Shown here: positions 31,741-44,790 of the stretch, piece by piece | Layout of the letters: every line of letters starts with the position of its first letter | Position numbering within the stretch: the stretch's first letter is position 1 | Assembly: GCA_002914805.1 (NCBI GenBank) | Contig: JXTB01000118.1 | Location: forward strand, 759,240-823,239 | Reading direction: 5' to 3' | DNA: 64,000 nucleotides | Source: Parasponia andersonii | Taxonomy: Eukaryota > Streptophyta > Magnoliopsida > Rosales > Cannabaceae | Program-made: the position numbers and the translations under genes | Notes under the pieces: model-generated | What the model was told of the DNA's origin: nothing | The model's input: only the letters and a program-made list of their open reading frames with translations | Database searches by the model: none

Positions 31741-33539
31741 TTAAGATCTTTATTTTTACTCAATCGATGGATATTTTAATTTGAGTCATTAGATTTTGAT
31801 CTGATTATATTAATATTAGTAATTTTACAAAAATAAAAAATCTAATTAATATCTATATAAATATAGAAAGTTATTTATGATTTAAAAAATTAATAACTTA
31901 TTTATGCCCTATAAGTTGAACAAATTTTTTTTCTTTTCAATTTTTTTTCAATTTTTTTATTTCCATTCCATTAATGATTCCTGTATTTTTTTTTTCTCAT
32001 TCCCTTCTATTTTTCACCTCTCATCATTATTATTATTAATTATAGACAAATATATTTTTCTCTCTTTTTTAAAATTTTATTCTTACATGCTCCTTTTTTT
32101 TCCTATGTTAACTAATTTAACTTTTAAAGTCATATAAATTCTCTCTTTTTTTTTTGAATTTCATGTTTTATATATTTAATTACCTAATTTTTTTTTTATT
32201 TCACGCGTTTTAAGATGATTCATTATTCAAATCAACCAAACTCTATATTCTCAGTCTATACTTTTACCTTTTTTTTCCTATGATTCCCTGTTTCCCATAT
32301 TTCAATAGTATATCTTATATTTTACTTGCTAATATTTATTACCCTTTTTTATTATAAGTAAAAAAATTGAAGCAAAAGCTTTATACCAAAATGGCTGATG
32401 TATTTCGTGTATTATATGTGAACCATTCTCAACATTTATTCTTATCTTTCTTGATTTTTTCAAGTTATTTAAATGAGAAATTTATTATTAGAAAAACGAA
32501 CAAATAAATATAATAAATAATTATTTTTTACCTATCTCCGAAGTTCCATAATAACTAAAAAATGAAGGTACGAAAAAGTTGAGTATGACAATTTTGAAAA
32601 ATAATTTTTCTATTCCAACCAGCCTTTAAAAAAAAAAGAGAAAATTTATTTTAATAATTGGACATAGAAATTTGACATTTTTTAAAAATTATTGGACATA
32701 GAAATTTGACATTTTTTAAAAATTATTCCCTAATAATATGAAATTGAAATGCAAATAAATAAGATTGATTTGCTTTAGCTGATTATTTTTAATTGAGTCA
32801 AAAGTACCTATTCATGGAGAAAAAACAAAAATTTTCATTCAAAATTCTCATATATATATATATATATATGTATGTATGATAAGAATGCACGTTTAATATA
32901 CTAATCAAAAACATGAAAAGTCATTCAGTATATTTGAATCCAATGTTACAACCAACGTTCTTGACTAGCTAGAGTCATCATGTTATTCTTCTATGGCAAT
33001 CCCATTTTGGCATCTGATCAGTCTTGCTCAATAAGGATGGCGGCCACATGGCCATGTCAGGCATTTGTCCCATCGTATACTAGAATGTATACGTTAAATA
33101 TTGTCAATTCACTGGCATTCCTCTTAGTTGGAATTCACTAGCTGAATTACCCAATTTAAAAGAGATCCATATTCGTTCGTGGAATATATAATCCCTACTT
33201 GACATTTTTAGTTTAAAGAAACCAATGTAACAACCTTCAATGTCACATTTATTTTTCCTCGTTACTTGACCTTGTTCCGTTTTCCTCACGTTCTTTTTAC
33301 CAACCAAATAGTGCAATAGAAAATTTAAACCACCAAGTAATTTGGAGTAGCGTTTTTTCCTTTATTTTTCTTCCATATGCCCAACTATAGCACTACGTTT
33401 ATCCTCCTGAGTTTCATCATCATTTTGAACTAAAATAGCGTCATTAGATGATGAACTATATATATATTTATAAAGCTAGTAACAAATATCTAAAATACTA
33501 TTAGAAGTGTAATCAGTATATATTTATATTAAACTTTAT
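31401..33539. other. 3' end of the MADS-box remnant and AT-rich intergenic DNA
   Basis: 31401-31500 is the likely 3' UTR of the MADS-box remnant. A TA microsatellite lies at 31706-31736. From 31740 to 33500 the DNA is very AT-rich with T runs and no gene I can support. A 37-bp unit (ATTGGACATAGAAATTTGAC plus TATTTTT-like tail) is repeated in tandem at about 32656-32729. Confidence 0.5.
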
Positions 33540-35570
33540 CAGTCTGAGACTTTGATTCAAGGTAAGAGAATGGTGAATAAGTACCTGATAGAGTTCACTG
33601 AGTTGGTAAGTGTTGCTCTTGGACCGGGTACGAGTGAGAAGTACCGAGTTGTCGTGTTCAATAGTCGCCTGAATTGGAACATTTTCAATAAAATCAGCAC
33701 TCAGACTTTCTGTACTCTTCCTGAGATTGTAGTGCCTGCCGAGTAGACAAAGGCCATCGAAGAAGGATTGGATTCCAGGTGGAACCAGCAGAGAAGTAAT
33801 GACAGGAAAGTCATCAGAAGGAACCAGAGATAATGGTTAGCCTAGGGCACTTCGAACAGCGAGAGCTTGAACAACAATAGTTCTTCAGGGGGTGGTAGAG
33901 GCAGTCCGTATGGAGGATGTTTCGTTTGTAGCCAGCAAGGTCATCGGAAGAAAGAGTGTCCCAATCGTTTGTAGAAATCTCCTCTTTCTCAGGGAAGACC
34001 GCAAAGGAGCCAGTCAAGTTTTGTTTCTTATCAGAACACTTAAGCAAGGCTGCAAGAGTCACAAGGTGTTTCACAGACTTTTACATCCCCTCAGTCTTAT
34101 CAGTATCAGTACTGCCCTCAAGGTTTTACTCAGAGCTTTCCGACTCCTCAGGCCTTAGGGAGTCAAGGTGGGCATGGATATGACAATAGTGGTCCAAGAT
34201 CGAATAGTTACCATCCAGGCCATGGAAGAAGCAACAAGGGGAAAGTAAAGGTGATTGGCCAAGGCTATGCTTTTACTAGGCAGACAACACTCAAGATCGC
34301 ACTGGCCGAGGTATTATTGATGGTATGATCATTCTTTCACACACTTAGGTACATGTTTTGTTTGATACTAGTACATCCCATTTATTCATATCCTTATTGT
34401 TTGCTCAACTATTAGAGTTAGAATTTTCTGATTTGAATTATGTATTGACGTTGAGTACACCAATGGGAGGAGTAGTCGATGTGTCTAGTATGTGTAAGTC
34501 TTGTCAGGTTATGGTTGGTGATAGAAAGTTTCTTGCTGATATGATTGTGTTGCTGATGGGACAGTATGGCATGATACTCGACATGGATTAGTTGTCAAAG
34601 TATCGAGCTGTTATGGACTGCCATACGAAATGGGTGACTCTTTTTCCTGGTGATGGGCAACCTATTGTCTATCAGACTAGAATGAGTCCGTTGAAGTCTA
34701 GTCCTATTCTGAAAGCGTGCATGGGTAGAAGGAAGAAACTCGAGTGTTATAGGAACTTGTTTGCCATTGATGGCGAGATAAGGACAGATGATTAAGACCT
34801 ATGGTCTCCGGTGGTTAGTAAGCATTCAGAGGTATTTCCTGAAGACTTACCAGGGTTACCACCATAAGGAGAACTAGTTTCTATTCCAGCCTATCGCATG
34901 GCTCCTGCTGAGATGGAAGAGTTGAGAGAATATTTGGATGATCTGCTTTCTAAGGGCTTTATTCGCAGTAGCACTTCTCCTTGTAGTGCTCTTGTTTTAT
35001 TTGCGAAGAAAGCTAATGGTGCGTTGAGACTCTGTGTGGACTATAGGAAGTTGAATCAGTTGACAGTGAAGAACAAGTATCCTTTGCTAAGGATAGACGA
35101 GTTGTTTAGTTAACTTGGTGGTTCAAGGTTCTTCTCCAAGATCTATTTGAGATCCGGTTATCATCAGTTGAAGATAAGGGAGAATAATATACCTAAGATA
35201 GTATTCAGAACTCGATATATTCATTTTGAGTTTCTGGTGATGCCGTTTGGTTTAATGAATGCTTCCACAGTATTTATGGATCTCATGAATCAGATCTTCA
35301 CACCGTCTTTAGACCGTTTTATAGTTGTGTTCATCAACAACATCCTGGTATATTCCAAGACTTGAGAAGAGCATGCCAAACATCTGTGGATAGTACTTAA
35401 GACTTGAGAGATCATCGGTCATATGCAAAGAAATCAAAGTGTGACTTTTGGATGTCGGAAGTGAAGTTCTTGGAGCATGTGATTTCTCATTGAGGTATTT
35501 CAGTTAATCCCGCTAAGATAGAAACTGTTCTGAAGTAGGAGAGACCGAGAAATATGGCAAACATGTCATT
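33540..35570 (+). mobile_element. Degenerate Ty3/Gypsy (chromovirus-like) internal fragment
   Basis: Gag remnant (33552-33746), zinc knuckle CFVCSQQGHRKKEC (33919-33960), protease-like VLFDTSTSHLFIS (about 34355-34395), and reverse transcriptase from 34898 to about 35370 ([36 protein letters not shown]). The catalytic motif reads FINNI at 35330-35344, with both expected Asp replaced by Asn. Many stops interrupt the frame, and sequence similarity fades after about 35570; RNase H, integrase and LTRs were not found. The RT style suggests the chromovirus (Del/Tekay-like) branch, with modest certainty. Confidence 0.82.
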
Positions 35571-38368
35571 TATATTGCTACCCTTCGATTGTAGGTAGAA
35601 GGAGATATAAAATCATTTTTTGTTTTTTTGGTGACGATTGTGAGCAAGAAAGTAGAAGTGGATGGGTCAAAAATGTCGTTGGACTCACCATTTTGGATCC
35701 TATGGAAGGATTTGAGCTTGCTTCTTGTTTTTTTCCCCCTCTCTTTATATATAATGATATATGTCCTCTTAAAAATTCTAAAAAATATAGTCAGTTAGAG
35801 ATACAACTCTATGCTACGGCCCATGAGCCAGCCTAAGCTCATCTTGCTATAGTATCAAGATAGCCGTCTCGTCCTAAAACTCTAGATGGGTCGATCCCCT
35901 GTTTACTATTCGTAGATTGAGATGTGCCATGATATTGTGGCCCACGAGTTGACCCAACTTAGTGCACCAAAGTTTATAGGATAGGCCTGGCGGCCAGGAC
36001 GGACCAAGTTGGGTCGACCCATTATGACTCATTGCGGGCCAGCCTATTCTGGCCCGACCCATTCTTCTTTTGTTTTTATATTTTTTTGTTCTTTTATTTT
36101 TTTTGGGAAGTTTTAGTATAAGAGGGGCAAAATCCCTCCTACACACAGGAAGACTTTTTAATGAATTTTAATAGTTAAGAATTAAGAATTTTAATAGTTA
36201 AGAATTAAGGACAATAATGATTATAATGGACTTTAACCCACTTAATATTACTCTCAAGAGATAAAACTTTTTCTCTGTGTTTTTTAAACCACCTCTCCTC
36301 TATCTCTTTCCTAGAAATTGTGTTTGAAGAGTCAAAGGTGGAGCAACCACCATTATCGTTGCATAAAAAAACGGTAGAAATTGAATGATATAATAAGATC
36401 GATGAACTTCATTGTTCTTATATGTAAGAGTACCAGAACATTAAAACTGCTTATTCTGCTCCCTAACTCTTCAGAGTGAAGAAAAAAAAAGAAATAAGAA
36501 ATAAAAAGAAAGAAAAAGTTTATCATTGAATTTAAATTCACATCCGAGTTAATTAGATTAATTATAATAATTCTAAATATTTAGGTTTTATTCTCTCTTT
36601 TTTATTTTCTTCAAACAAACCAAAATCTCAAAGAAGTTTTTTAATTAGAAGAAAGCCATGGAGAGGACAAAGAAGGAGAGAAACAGATAACTAAATGGCT
36701 AGATCCGACGTGTCATGGAAGAGAAAAAGAAAAGAAAGAGTTAGGCATATTTGGAGTACAAAGATATATATGTTATCACTATTTTAACAACCATTAGATT
36801 AAATCAAAATAGTTCAAATGGTCCTCCTACACTAAAACTTTCTTATTTTTTTTTAAATTTTGTTCAGTATAATCTTAAACATTTTATATTATTTTTTTCT
36901 TATCAAACTAAGATTTTGTACTGTCCCACTAAATTAACTTATAAGATTTTTAATAAATTAATCATATATATAAAGGATAGTTCATTCCAATCCACATGTT
37001 CTTTGATAGACCGCCTAGACCCGACTCACAAAAACAATGGAGTGGGCTGCCCGACTCACAGCCTGGGCTTGCCTAAAATGGGTCAGGCCATACCAGTTAA
37101 CTCATTATTGCATCTCTGTAGTCATTTCCAATTCTCCACCACTCCTACCAAAGAAATTGAAGGGATCACCCTTTTTTCCACTTTCACACGCCCCTCCTTT
37201 CACTATAGGGCATGATTTTAGCTAGGATAAGGGTTGTGGGCAACGTTTACTATCCCTAATGAAACATTAGAGTTCCCTTCTCTCATCTTATAATCGTCGC
37301 CACCTATACAATAAAGGAACAAAATTTTTGCAGGCCATGGATTATTTGAAAACAGGAAAAGCAAATGCTAGCTTACATCTGCTGCCTAGAACTTTATGAG
37401 GTATACAATGACACAACAACGAGCTCTAATTTGCAGCCAAAAGATCGGTCTTTACAAAAAATCTTGGTGTGAAAAAAAAAAATGGAAGGAAGGTGATATA
37501 TCAAGAGAGTTCCAATCTTTGCCTCATGATAAGTTTCCGCATTCTACAACGGAAGTTATAAAGTATTTACAATATATGGTACTAAATAGGTGAACCAAAA
37601 AGGGGGAAAAAAGGCATACATTTGACGATCTTACTCAAGATGTTAAAATATAAAAGCATGTCTTCTAAGCAACAACGAATCAAGACACTCTTGGAATTTC
37701 ACCTTTGAAATTGTACTTTCCTTGCCTTCTGAAGTTTCTTCCCCATTCTTGAATAAATCAAAGTCAGCAACCCAAACACTTCATAATCAGATTAACGCTT
37801 TGGATTTCTGTAACGATCAATCTTTACCAGTCATATTCTGTCATTGTATTCCTATACAAAGTAAAGAACTTGTATATCAGAAAATTTAAAAATTCTGGAT
37901 GGAGCTCAAAGACATCGCTAGCTATGTGACTGTTTAAAAAAAAATTAGGACTCAAATCTGCGAATCACTACAACTCATCTAATTCATCTACAATGTTTTA
38001 AATAGTCTACTAATGTCTCAAATGATTGTATTGAAAATAAGAACTCTTACAAGTAAAAATTTAATCTCCTAATGTGCTTTATTGATAACAGAAACTTTAA
38101 GGATGTCAATTAATGGTACTTACCATGATTATGAGAGAGTAAGCGAGGAACCGAAGTTTCTTTGAGCTTCTTACATTCATAGCAACTTCATTATATAAAG
38201 TGCGGCTTTCAAAATCCTGCTGAGTCCTTCTATTAGGCACAAAGCTCACATATGCTTGCAGGAATAATCCTTCAAAATGTCAATCTCTCAACAGAAACTT
38301 ACAGACACCACTATTTAGTTCATCGCACCAAGCTTGAGCGAAAAGAACTAACTGTGCAGAAAAAGAAC
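35571..38368. other. Intergenic region downstream of the PPR gene
   Basis: Two GC-richer islets rich in GGGTCGACCC/GGCCCGACCCA-type phrases (about 35870-36060 and 37010-37090) look like dispersed repeats, but I cannot delimit them. A 22-bp unit (GAATTTTAATAGTTAAGAATTAA) is doubled at about 36162-36210. From about 37600 to 38368 the DNA may include the 3' UTR of the PPR gene, which reads right to left. No other gene seen. Confidence 0.45.
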
Positions 38369-41300
38369 CTAATTTCCGTCAGGCGTCTCTTCTTCTTGAA
38401 GCCAAAGGATATCCTGCTCAATTGAATTTCAAGATGATAAGTACGATTAGATTATCTTTTGTTTCCAGTAATGAAAAAGCAAACCAAACAAGGGAAACAC
38501 TAATTGCAATTTGCTGAAAGAAGGGTCATTCATTGATTTAAGAGAAAAGTCCTGATTGTTTCATTTTCCAAGATATAATTTGAGAAAACAAATGACAAAA
38601 GAAACTGAATATATGTCTGGGTAATCAGCTTTTTGCTCTAAAAATGAAGAGAGAGAGGGAGAATTCCCTTGAAGTAGAATCCATATAATAAGAACAAACT
38701 GAAAAATAAATGCTGCAAATGCTAAGTTGCAGAAGCAATTAATCACATTTACATTATCATTAAAAGAATCAAAGTAGAGTGCCGTATTACTACACACTCC
38801 TACCCCATTAACCAACCCAGCCCCCAGAAACCAAAACAACTCCTCTCTATATGCTGATCACGGCAAAAGCAAACAGTAAGATAATTAAAGAGGACAAGCG
38901 AGCAATAGTTAATTAGTCCTAGCCAAATGCTGGGATATAGAGTCAACATGATGGGTAATGACCAGTAGGAGAATGGAGGAAGAAGGACAAATGTTGGTAT
39001 GAGTTTATTAAATCTCCTAAATAAATACTATTTTGGTCATAAGATGGAAAAGGAATTTTTCCACTACTAAAATCAAGCAATAGAAAATTTTGCACCTGCT
39101 ATATAACACAAGATTAGCTATACTTGTTATTTTCTTTTAACATTTCAGAAAACCCACAAACCCATTTAGCATGTTTGAGTTTGAAACCAAAGTTTCTACT
39201 GAACCCAACCTTTTATAGGAAACACAAAATTTGTAGTAATTCACCAAGTTGTCCTAGGAAATAGACCGACCATCTGTAAGCAACCAATAAACATCACAAC
39301 AATTGGAACTTAATAGCAATTAAACGTGTAATGGCACATACATAGTACTTAAAACAATAGCCAATTTCTCAGATGATTCCAACTATAGAAAGAGCAGGAT
39401 GCATATTCTTCTTGGGGGGTAAGGTGCTCGCCCACGAGCACAGTGATGAAACAAAAATTAACACCATAAACATACAAGTGAAGGCTCTCACTTCCACATG
39501 AATTTGTCATAGGAACTAAATTTTCATATACTATATATATATATATATATTAATATATGTGTGTATTTTAATGAAAGTTTTTAATCCTCTTACAAAAATA
39601 TTAGTTTCTCAATAGTACAATTGTTTTAAGTCGAGAACTTGAAAAAACCAAAGGGGTTTGACTTGAAAGAAACAATGGATTGAGCATTCTAGAAATTAAA
39701 GAAAAGAAGACATTGCTATGCAAATAAGTTCATGCTAAGTGAACTGCAAAGCAAGAAATGAATTAGGAAAAGACAAACCATCTGTTGTATGCTATCTGAT
39801 AGCTGTCATAGGAACTAAGCTTTCATATACTATATATATATATATATTAATATATGTGTGTGTATTTTAATGAAAGTTTTGAATGCTCTTACAAAAATAT
39901 TAGTTTCTCAATAGTACAATTGTTTTAAGTCGAGAACTTGAAAAAACCAAAGGGGTTTGACTTGAAAGAAAAAATGGATTGAGCATTCTAGAAATTAAAG
40001 AAAACAAGACATTGCTATGCAAAAAAGTTCATGCTAAGTGAACTGCAAAACGAGAAACGAATTAGGAAAAGACAAACCATCTGTTGTATGCTATCTGATA
40101 GCTGAAGTGCTTCATCCCACCTGTTAAGTTTAGCGAGTCCTTTAATAAGGTGAACAAGTGTACCTAGCTGTGGTACTCCACCACGTCTTAACATATCTGC
40201 GAACAATTCAAATCCCTTGCCAACCTTACTTGTATTCGAGAGGCTCTCAATCAATGAATTATACATATTCTTGCTTAAAGGGGTCAAAGGTGTTGATGAT
40301 GAAACCTCTTCAAACAGCTCCAAAGCTACTTCCAGTTTTCCAGCCTTCACAAAATTATCGATGAGAAGACTATATACTGGAAATATTGGCACTGAATCAT
40401 TCTCACCCATCTCATTTAAAATCCCAAGAGAGACTAGGAATGCTCTGCTATAACCTTCAATAACCTTTTGGTAGCTTGCCATATGCTTTGGCCAATATGT
40501 TTGTTTCATTTCATCCAAAAGTTGATGAGCCTCATGCAAGCGCCCCACAGCACAGCAGTGATTAATTAGAACTTTGTAGGTGATAAAATTTGGAGCACAG
40601 CCCTCTGAGCTCATCTCTTGCAAGAGTTCTAGGCTTTTGTCAATTTTACCTGCTTTCCCAAAGCCATCTATCATTGCCGTATAAGTCACAACATTTGGGT
40701 GACACTTTTTTTCTTCCATCATTAGCATAAGCTTATAGGCCTCATCTAGCTTTCCCACTTTACAGAGTCCATCAATCATCTCTGTATAGATAACAACATT
40801 GGGGGCACAAGAATTTTCTAGCATTCTGGACAAAACTTTCAACACAAGATCCAACCTTTTATCCTTAAAAAGCCTGTCAATCAAAGAGCTATAAGTATAT
40901 AGGGTTGGACTATAACCATGGTCTGACATCTTCGAAAAAACATTCTGTGCTTCATCTAGCTTTCCAGCCTTGCAAAATCCATCTATAAGAGCATCATACA
41001 CGATATGGTTAGGTTCACAACCTCCAGTCAACATAGCATCCAATAAATCACGAGCCTCTTTGACCTTGTGAGCTTTGCACAAACCATCCACCAAAGCTCC
41101 ATATGTAAAAACATTTGGTTCTATGGAATTGCAATCGCCAGCTCCAAAATATCTATCTAAGTCAGGGCTTTCCACATTACCTGTCATTCTTTCATAAATT
41201 TGACAAGCTTTTTCAATTTCGCCAGCTTTACAATGTCCATCTATCAAAGCTGTATATGTGACAATATTCGGAGAACAACTGTCTTTTAACATCATTTGGA

Positions 41301-43104
41301 AGAGTTCATTTGCATTGGACACCTTCCTAGCTTTAAGGTATGCATGTATAAGAGCAGTATAAGTCACCACATTCGGGGAACAACCATTTACTATCATCTC
41401 ATCAAACAAATTGCGAGCCGATTGAACAAGGCCTGCTTTACAAAAACTATCTATCATGAGAGTATATGTATAGACATCTGGAACCACACTATTCCTTTTC
41501 ATTTCTTCAAACAACGAAAAAGCTTTTTCCATTGTAGAGGAATTACAGAGAAAACCAATAACTTTAGAGTATGTACTAGTATCTGGAACAAAACCCCTGC
41601 CCATCATTTCGCTGATAACATTGTAGGCTTTCTCAAACTTTCTCGCACCGCAAAGACACCGAGCAAAGTTAATAACGTTGACCCTATTTAACACAATCCC
41701 TGCATCAAGCATTTCACTATAAGCGTTTTCAGCCATATCCAACAAATCAGAGCTAGGTAATCCTTCTTTGCCACAAATACCACCAATCAAGATATTATAA
41801 ACAACATATCCAGGCTGACAACCGCATTTTACCATTTTCTTTAACAATTTATAAGCATAACTGTAATCTTCTGATCTGCAGTAAGCATGGACAAGAGAAT
41901 TAAATATCTTAGGACTGGGATAACAACCTTCTACGATCATCATGTTAAGAATTCTCTTACATCTACCAAGCTGCCTTTTTCTTAAACAGCCACAAAGCAA
42001 AATCCTATATGTCACAACATTAGGAATGCAAGAGCTAGAACGCATCCTGTTCAAGAAATCCATTGCTTCTTCAAAAAGGGAAGCTTCACACAAACCAGAT
42101 ATCATCTTTGTATAGAGTATCGTATCTGGCGCAAACTCTTCCTTCTCGATCAAAGTGAGGGCTTCCCTCCATTTCCCAACTTTACAAAGGGCATGCGCAA
42201 AACAACCTAATGTGAACTCATCCATCCTAAACCCCAAGTCCGACATCTCCCTGTGGACCAACTGTGCCGTGTCCAACCGATCGGCTTGTGTAAATACTTG
42301 AACCAAGGCATTGTAAGTTGCTCTAGATGGCCTGTACCCATAATTCTTAAGCCTCCCCAACTCCTCAAGAGCTAAATTCCACCATCCATTTCGGCAACAC
42401 TTCCTAATCAACACATTAAGCAACTTCCCAAGAACCTCTCTATCATCATTCCTAATTTCTCGGAGAAAATCTTCCGGTACTGTACGATTACTATCACACT
42501 GCATCATTTCCAGCAACGCATTGTACACAGGCGCAGTGTGACTATACCCGATTTGACGGCCGGCCCAGATGAAAAACTTGACACCCAATTCAGGGTTTTG
42601 CAAAAGCTTCAAGACTTCAACTACCAAACTCTCACTCAACTTATCCCTACACTGCCTAAGAAATCTCTGAGTTGTTTGCCCAAACCCATCATTATAATCT
42701 CTAATCGCATTCGAAATCGAAAGCGCCTCACTCGAAAACTTCCCCGGTCCAGTCTTACCATCAGAAGAGGCAGTGGAATCCAAGGAGTGGCGCAGAAAGG
42801 TGAATTCTTCGGCCGAAAAGGACTCCGACTCCACTCGGGAAGCCTCCGGCGCCAAAGGGTGTTGAGGGTCCACCAATCCTTCAAGATTGCCCGGGGAAGA
42901 GGTTGAGAAGGGACGAGGAGGGAAAATTCTGGAACTAGAATGGGAAATTGGAAAAGAAGGGAATGGTGGTAGTATTGGGTTTGTGAAGGAGGAGGAGGAG
43001 GAGGAGGAGGAGGAGGTGAACCGAAAAAGGGAAATGTTTGGGAATGATTGAAGGAGAGTTTTGAGGCCTCTTTTTTGCATCATAAGTAAGAGTAAGAGCT
43101 TCAA
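38369..43104 (-). CDS. Mitochondrial PPR protein, At1g06710-like, two coding exons
   Basis: Exon 1 is 43104-40078 (1009 codons) and exon 2 is 38413-38369, adding DILWLQEEETPDGN and a stop: 1023 residues. The unspliced frame would instead end at 40015 with a hydrophobic tail unlike a PPR protein; the donor ATG|GTTTGT and acceptor GAGCAG| give a sensible end. The N-terminus is basic, Ser-rich and free of acidic residues for about 70 residues, as expected for mitochondrial import; Met8 or Met9 is an alternative start. From about residue 190 onward there are some 20 P-type 35-residue repeats (for example VVTYTALIDGHCKAGEIEKA). P-class PPR proteins bind organelle RNA in a sequence-specific way. 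The RNA target is not known to me. Confidence 0.88.
39506..40103 (-). repeat. 299-bp tandem duplication spanning the PPR exon end and splice donor
   Basis: 39506-39804 and 39805-40103 are near-identical direct copies (GTCATAGGAACTAA to CTATCTGATAGCT). The right copy holds the last nine or so codons of PPR exon 1, the donor at 40076-40077 and the start of the intron. The left copy lies within the intron and repeats the same coding end and donor at about 39779. Each copy has a TA microsatellite. Confidence 0.92.
42989..43017. repeat. GGA trinucleotide repeat in PPR exon 1
   Basis: A run of GGA/GAG triplets on the + strand encodes the poly-Ser stretch (about residues 31-39) in the transit peptide of the PPR protein. 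Length variation here would only change a disordered import signal. Confidence 0.8.
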
Positions 43105-43640
43105 GGAGAAATATTATGAGGTGGTGTTGTTAATTGTTGATAATTTTGCAGTTTTAACAAGTGGGTGTTTTCCAACCTCACCCTCTTCGTCTTCAATGAG
43201 TTTTAGTAGAATTAGAAGACTCAGAAGTAAGAGATGAACTTTGCTAAACCCAAAAGAAGAAAACTGTGAAAAATGCATTGATTGAGAGTCAAAGAGTGAT
43301 TTGATTTGATTTATTGAACTCACTGTGTACCTCTGAAATTGAATGATAAATTAAAGAAAGCAAAAACTTGGATGAATTGCATGATCGGAACCAGCATCTG
43401 CAACTGCGTCTGCCTGTTGAGGGAGTGGATATTTGGTTTGGTGGCAATGCAGAGAGAAATCGGTGGAGGCGGCGGTGGCGGCGGGAACTAAAGGAAAACG
43501 CCCCGCCTTCCATTTTCTTTTTTTTTTTTTTTTTTTTAATTTTTTTCCCTTCTTTTCCCGGTTATTATATAGTATGTGGAGACTGATGAGAGTGCAATAT
43601 TTGAAGAGAGAAAAGAATCGTAATCAGAGGGGAAAAATGA
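43105..43640 (-). promoter_or_regulatory. 5' leader and promoter region of the PPR gene
   Basis: GC content rises around 43370-43520, where the - strand reads GGCGGGGCGTTTTCC and CGCCGCCACCGCCGCC, typical of a plant 5' leader. An upstream reading frame of 74 codons starts at 43513 on the - strand and ends at 43289 before the PPR start; whether it lies in the mRNA is unknown. A poly(T) run (43517-43537) flanks it. Confidence 0.4.
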
Positions 43641-43964
43641 CAACATAAAATAAAGTAACAACATTACTACTTACTAGTAAGTACTGAACTTGTAAATAAA
43701 AAAAATGAAAACTATAGTATTAGTATTAGTACTAGAAGTTGTAATTTCTTGTCGATTTGAAATAATAATAATAATAAACTTAGCAGTATTTCTTTTTTTT
43801 TTTTTTTAACCAAATCCTAGTGGTTTAAGAAATACGAGAAATTTTTTTTTAAATTTAATTTTTTATTACAAAACGTTTTGTAATCTGATAATTTTTGAAA
43901 TTCGACCACCCCGTATCATCAAAATCAGAAAAATTCGATTTATCATCAAAATCTCAGTGCTTTA

Positions 43965-44790
43965 GGTAAGCTTTTGGTTATTCTATATTTATTGCTGGTT
44001 GTCGTAGATGTGATCTACCTTCTGTGAAAGATGTTTGGAAATTCAAATTTTGGTGTGTTTCGTAGATAAGTTTTTGGCTATTGTATATCTGTTTCTAGTT
44101 GTGGTAGATGTGATCTAGCTTCTGTGAGAAGTATATTTGGAATATGATTTTTTGGTTGCTGTATTTATGTTTCTGATATTGATATATCTGGCTAATATTT
44201 TGGAAAAAGTGTTTAGAAATTGATAGATTAATTAAGTTTATAATTTTATTTTTTGTTAATAGGTTTATAATTTTCTTAGCTATGGTATATGCATTTCTGA
44301 TTAGCAATCACATTAACTTGGTGTGTAGCTATTCAATTTGGTTACAAGACTTTTTAAGTGTCATGGTAGATATCTTCACTTTTGGTACGTCACTTTTCAT
44401 TTTTCGTATATTTCTTTTCCCCCGATATTGGTATAAGTTTATCTCAGAATTTTTTAGAAACTGGCATTTTAAGTTTGATAGATGATTTTTCTGGTTATGG
44501 TAGGTCTGGTTCTGATATTGCTAATCTACTGTAACTCATATAAAGTGTTCGGAAGCAGTAAGATTATTTTAGGTTTGGTTCATGGTTTTTTTTTTTTTTT
44601 TTTCTTTGGATAAAAAAATACTATATCAGATTTTGATATTGGTAGAACTAACATAGTTTATCTCAATTCTGGAAACTGACAATCTAGATTTGGTTTATAT
44701 GATTTCCTCGCTGTGGTAAATCTGGTTCTTATGTTGGTGAATGTGTTATAACTTATGTCAATAGTGTCTGGATGCATTGGGCACAACTAG
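43965..44790 (+). repeat. Degenerate tandem array, unit about 110 bp
   Basis: About seven diverged units share the order GGTTATGGTA-TATCTG-TTTCTGATATTG-GTGATCTA..CTTATGT-AAGTGTTTGGAA-GATTT. Clear landmarks lie near 43975, 44080, 44165, 44285, 44385, 44500, 44625 and 44715. No coding potential. It reads as an old minisatellite or the non-coding part of an unknown element. Confidence 0.5.

Noticed and set aside
38561-38839. 92-codon ORF on the - strand with hydrophobic stretches.
   Set aside because: It lies in the last intron of the PPR gene and has no recognisable domain.
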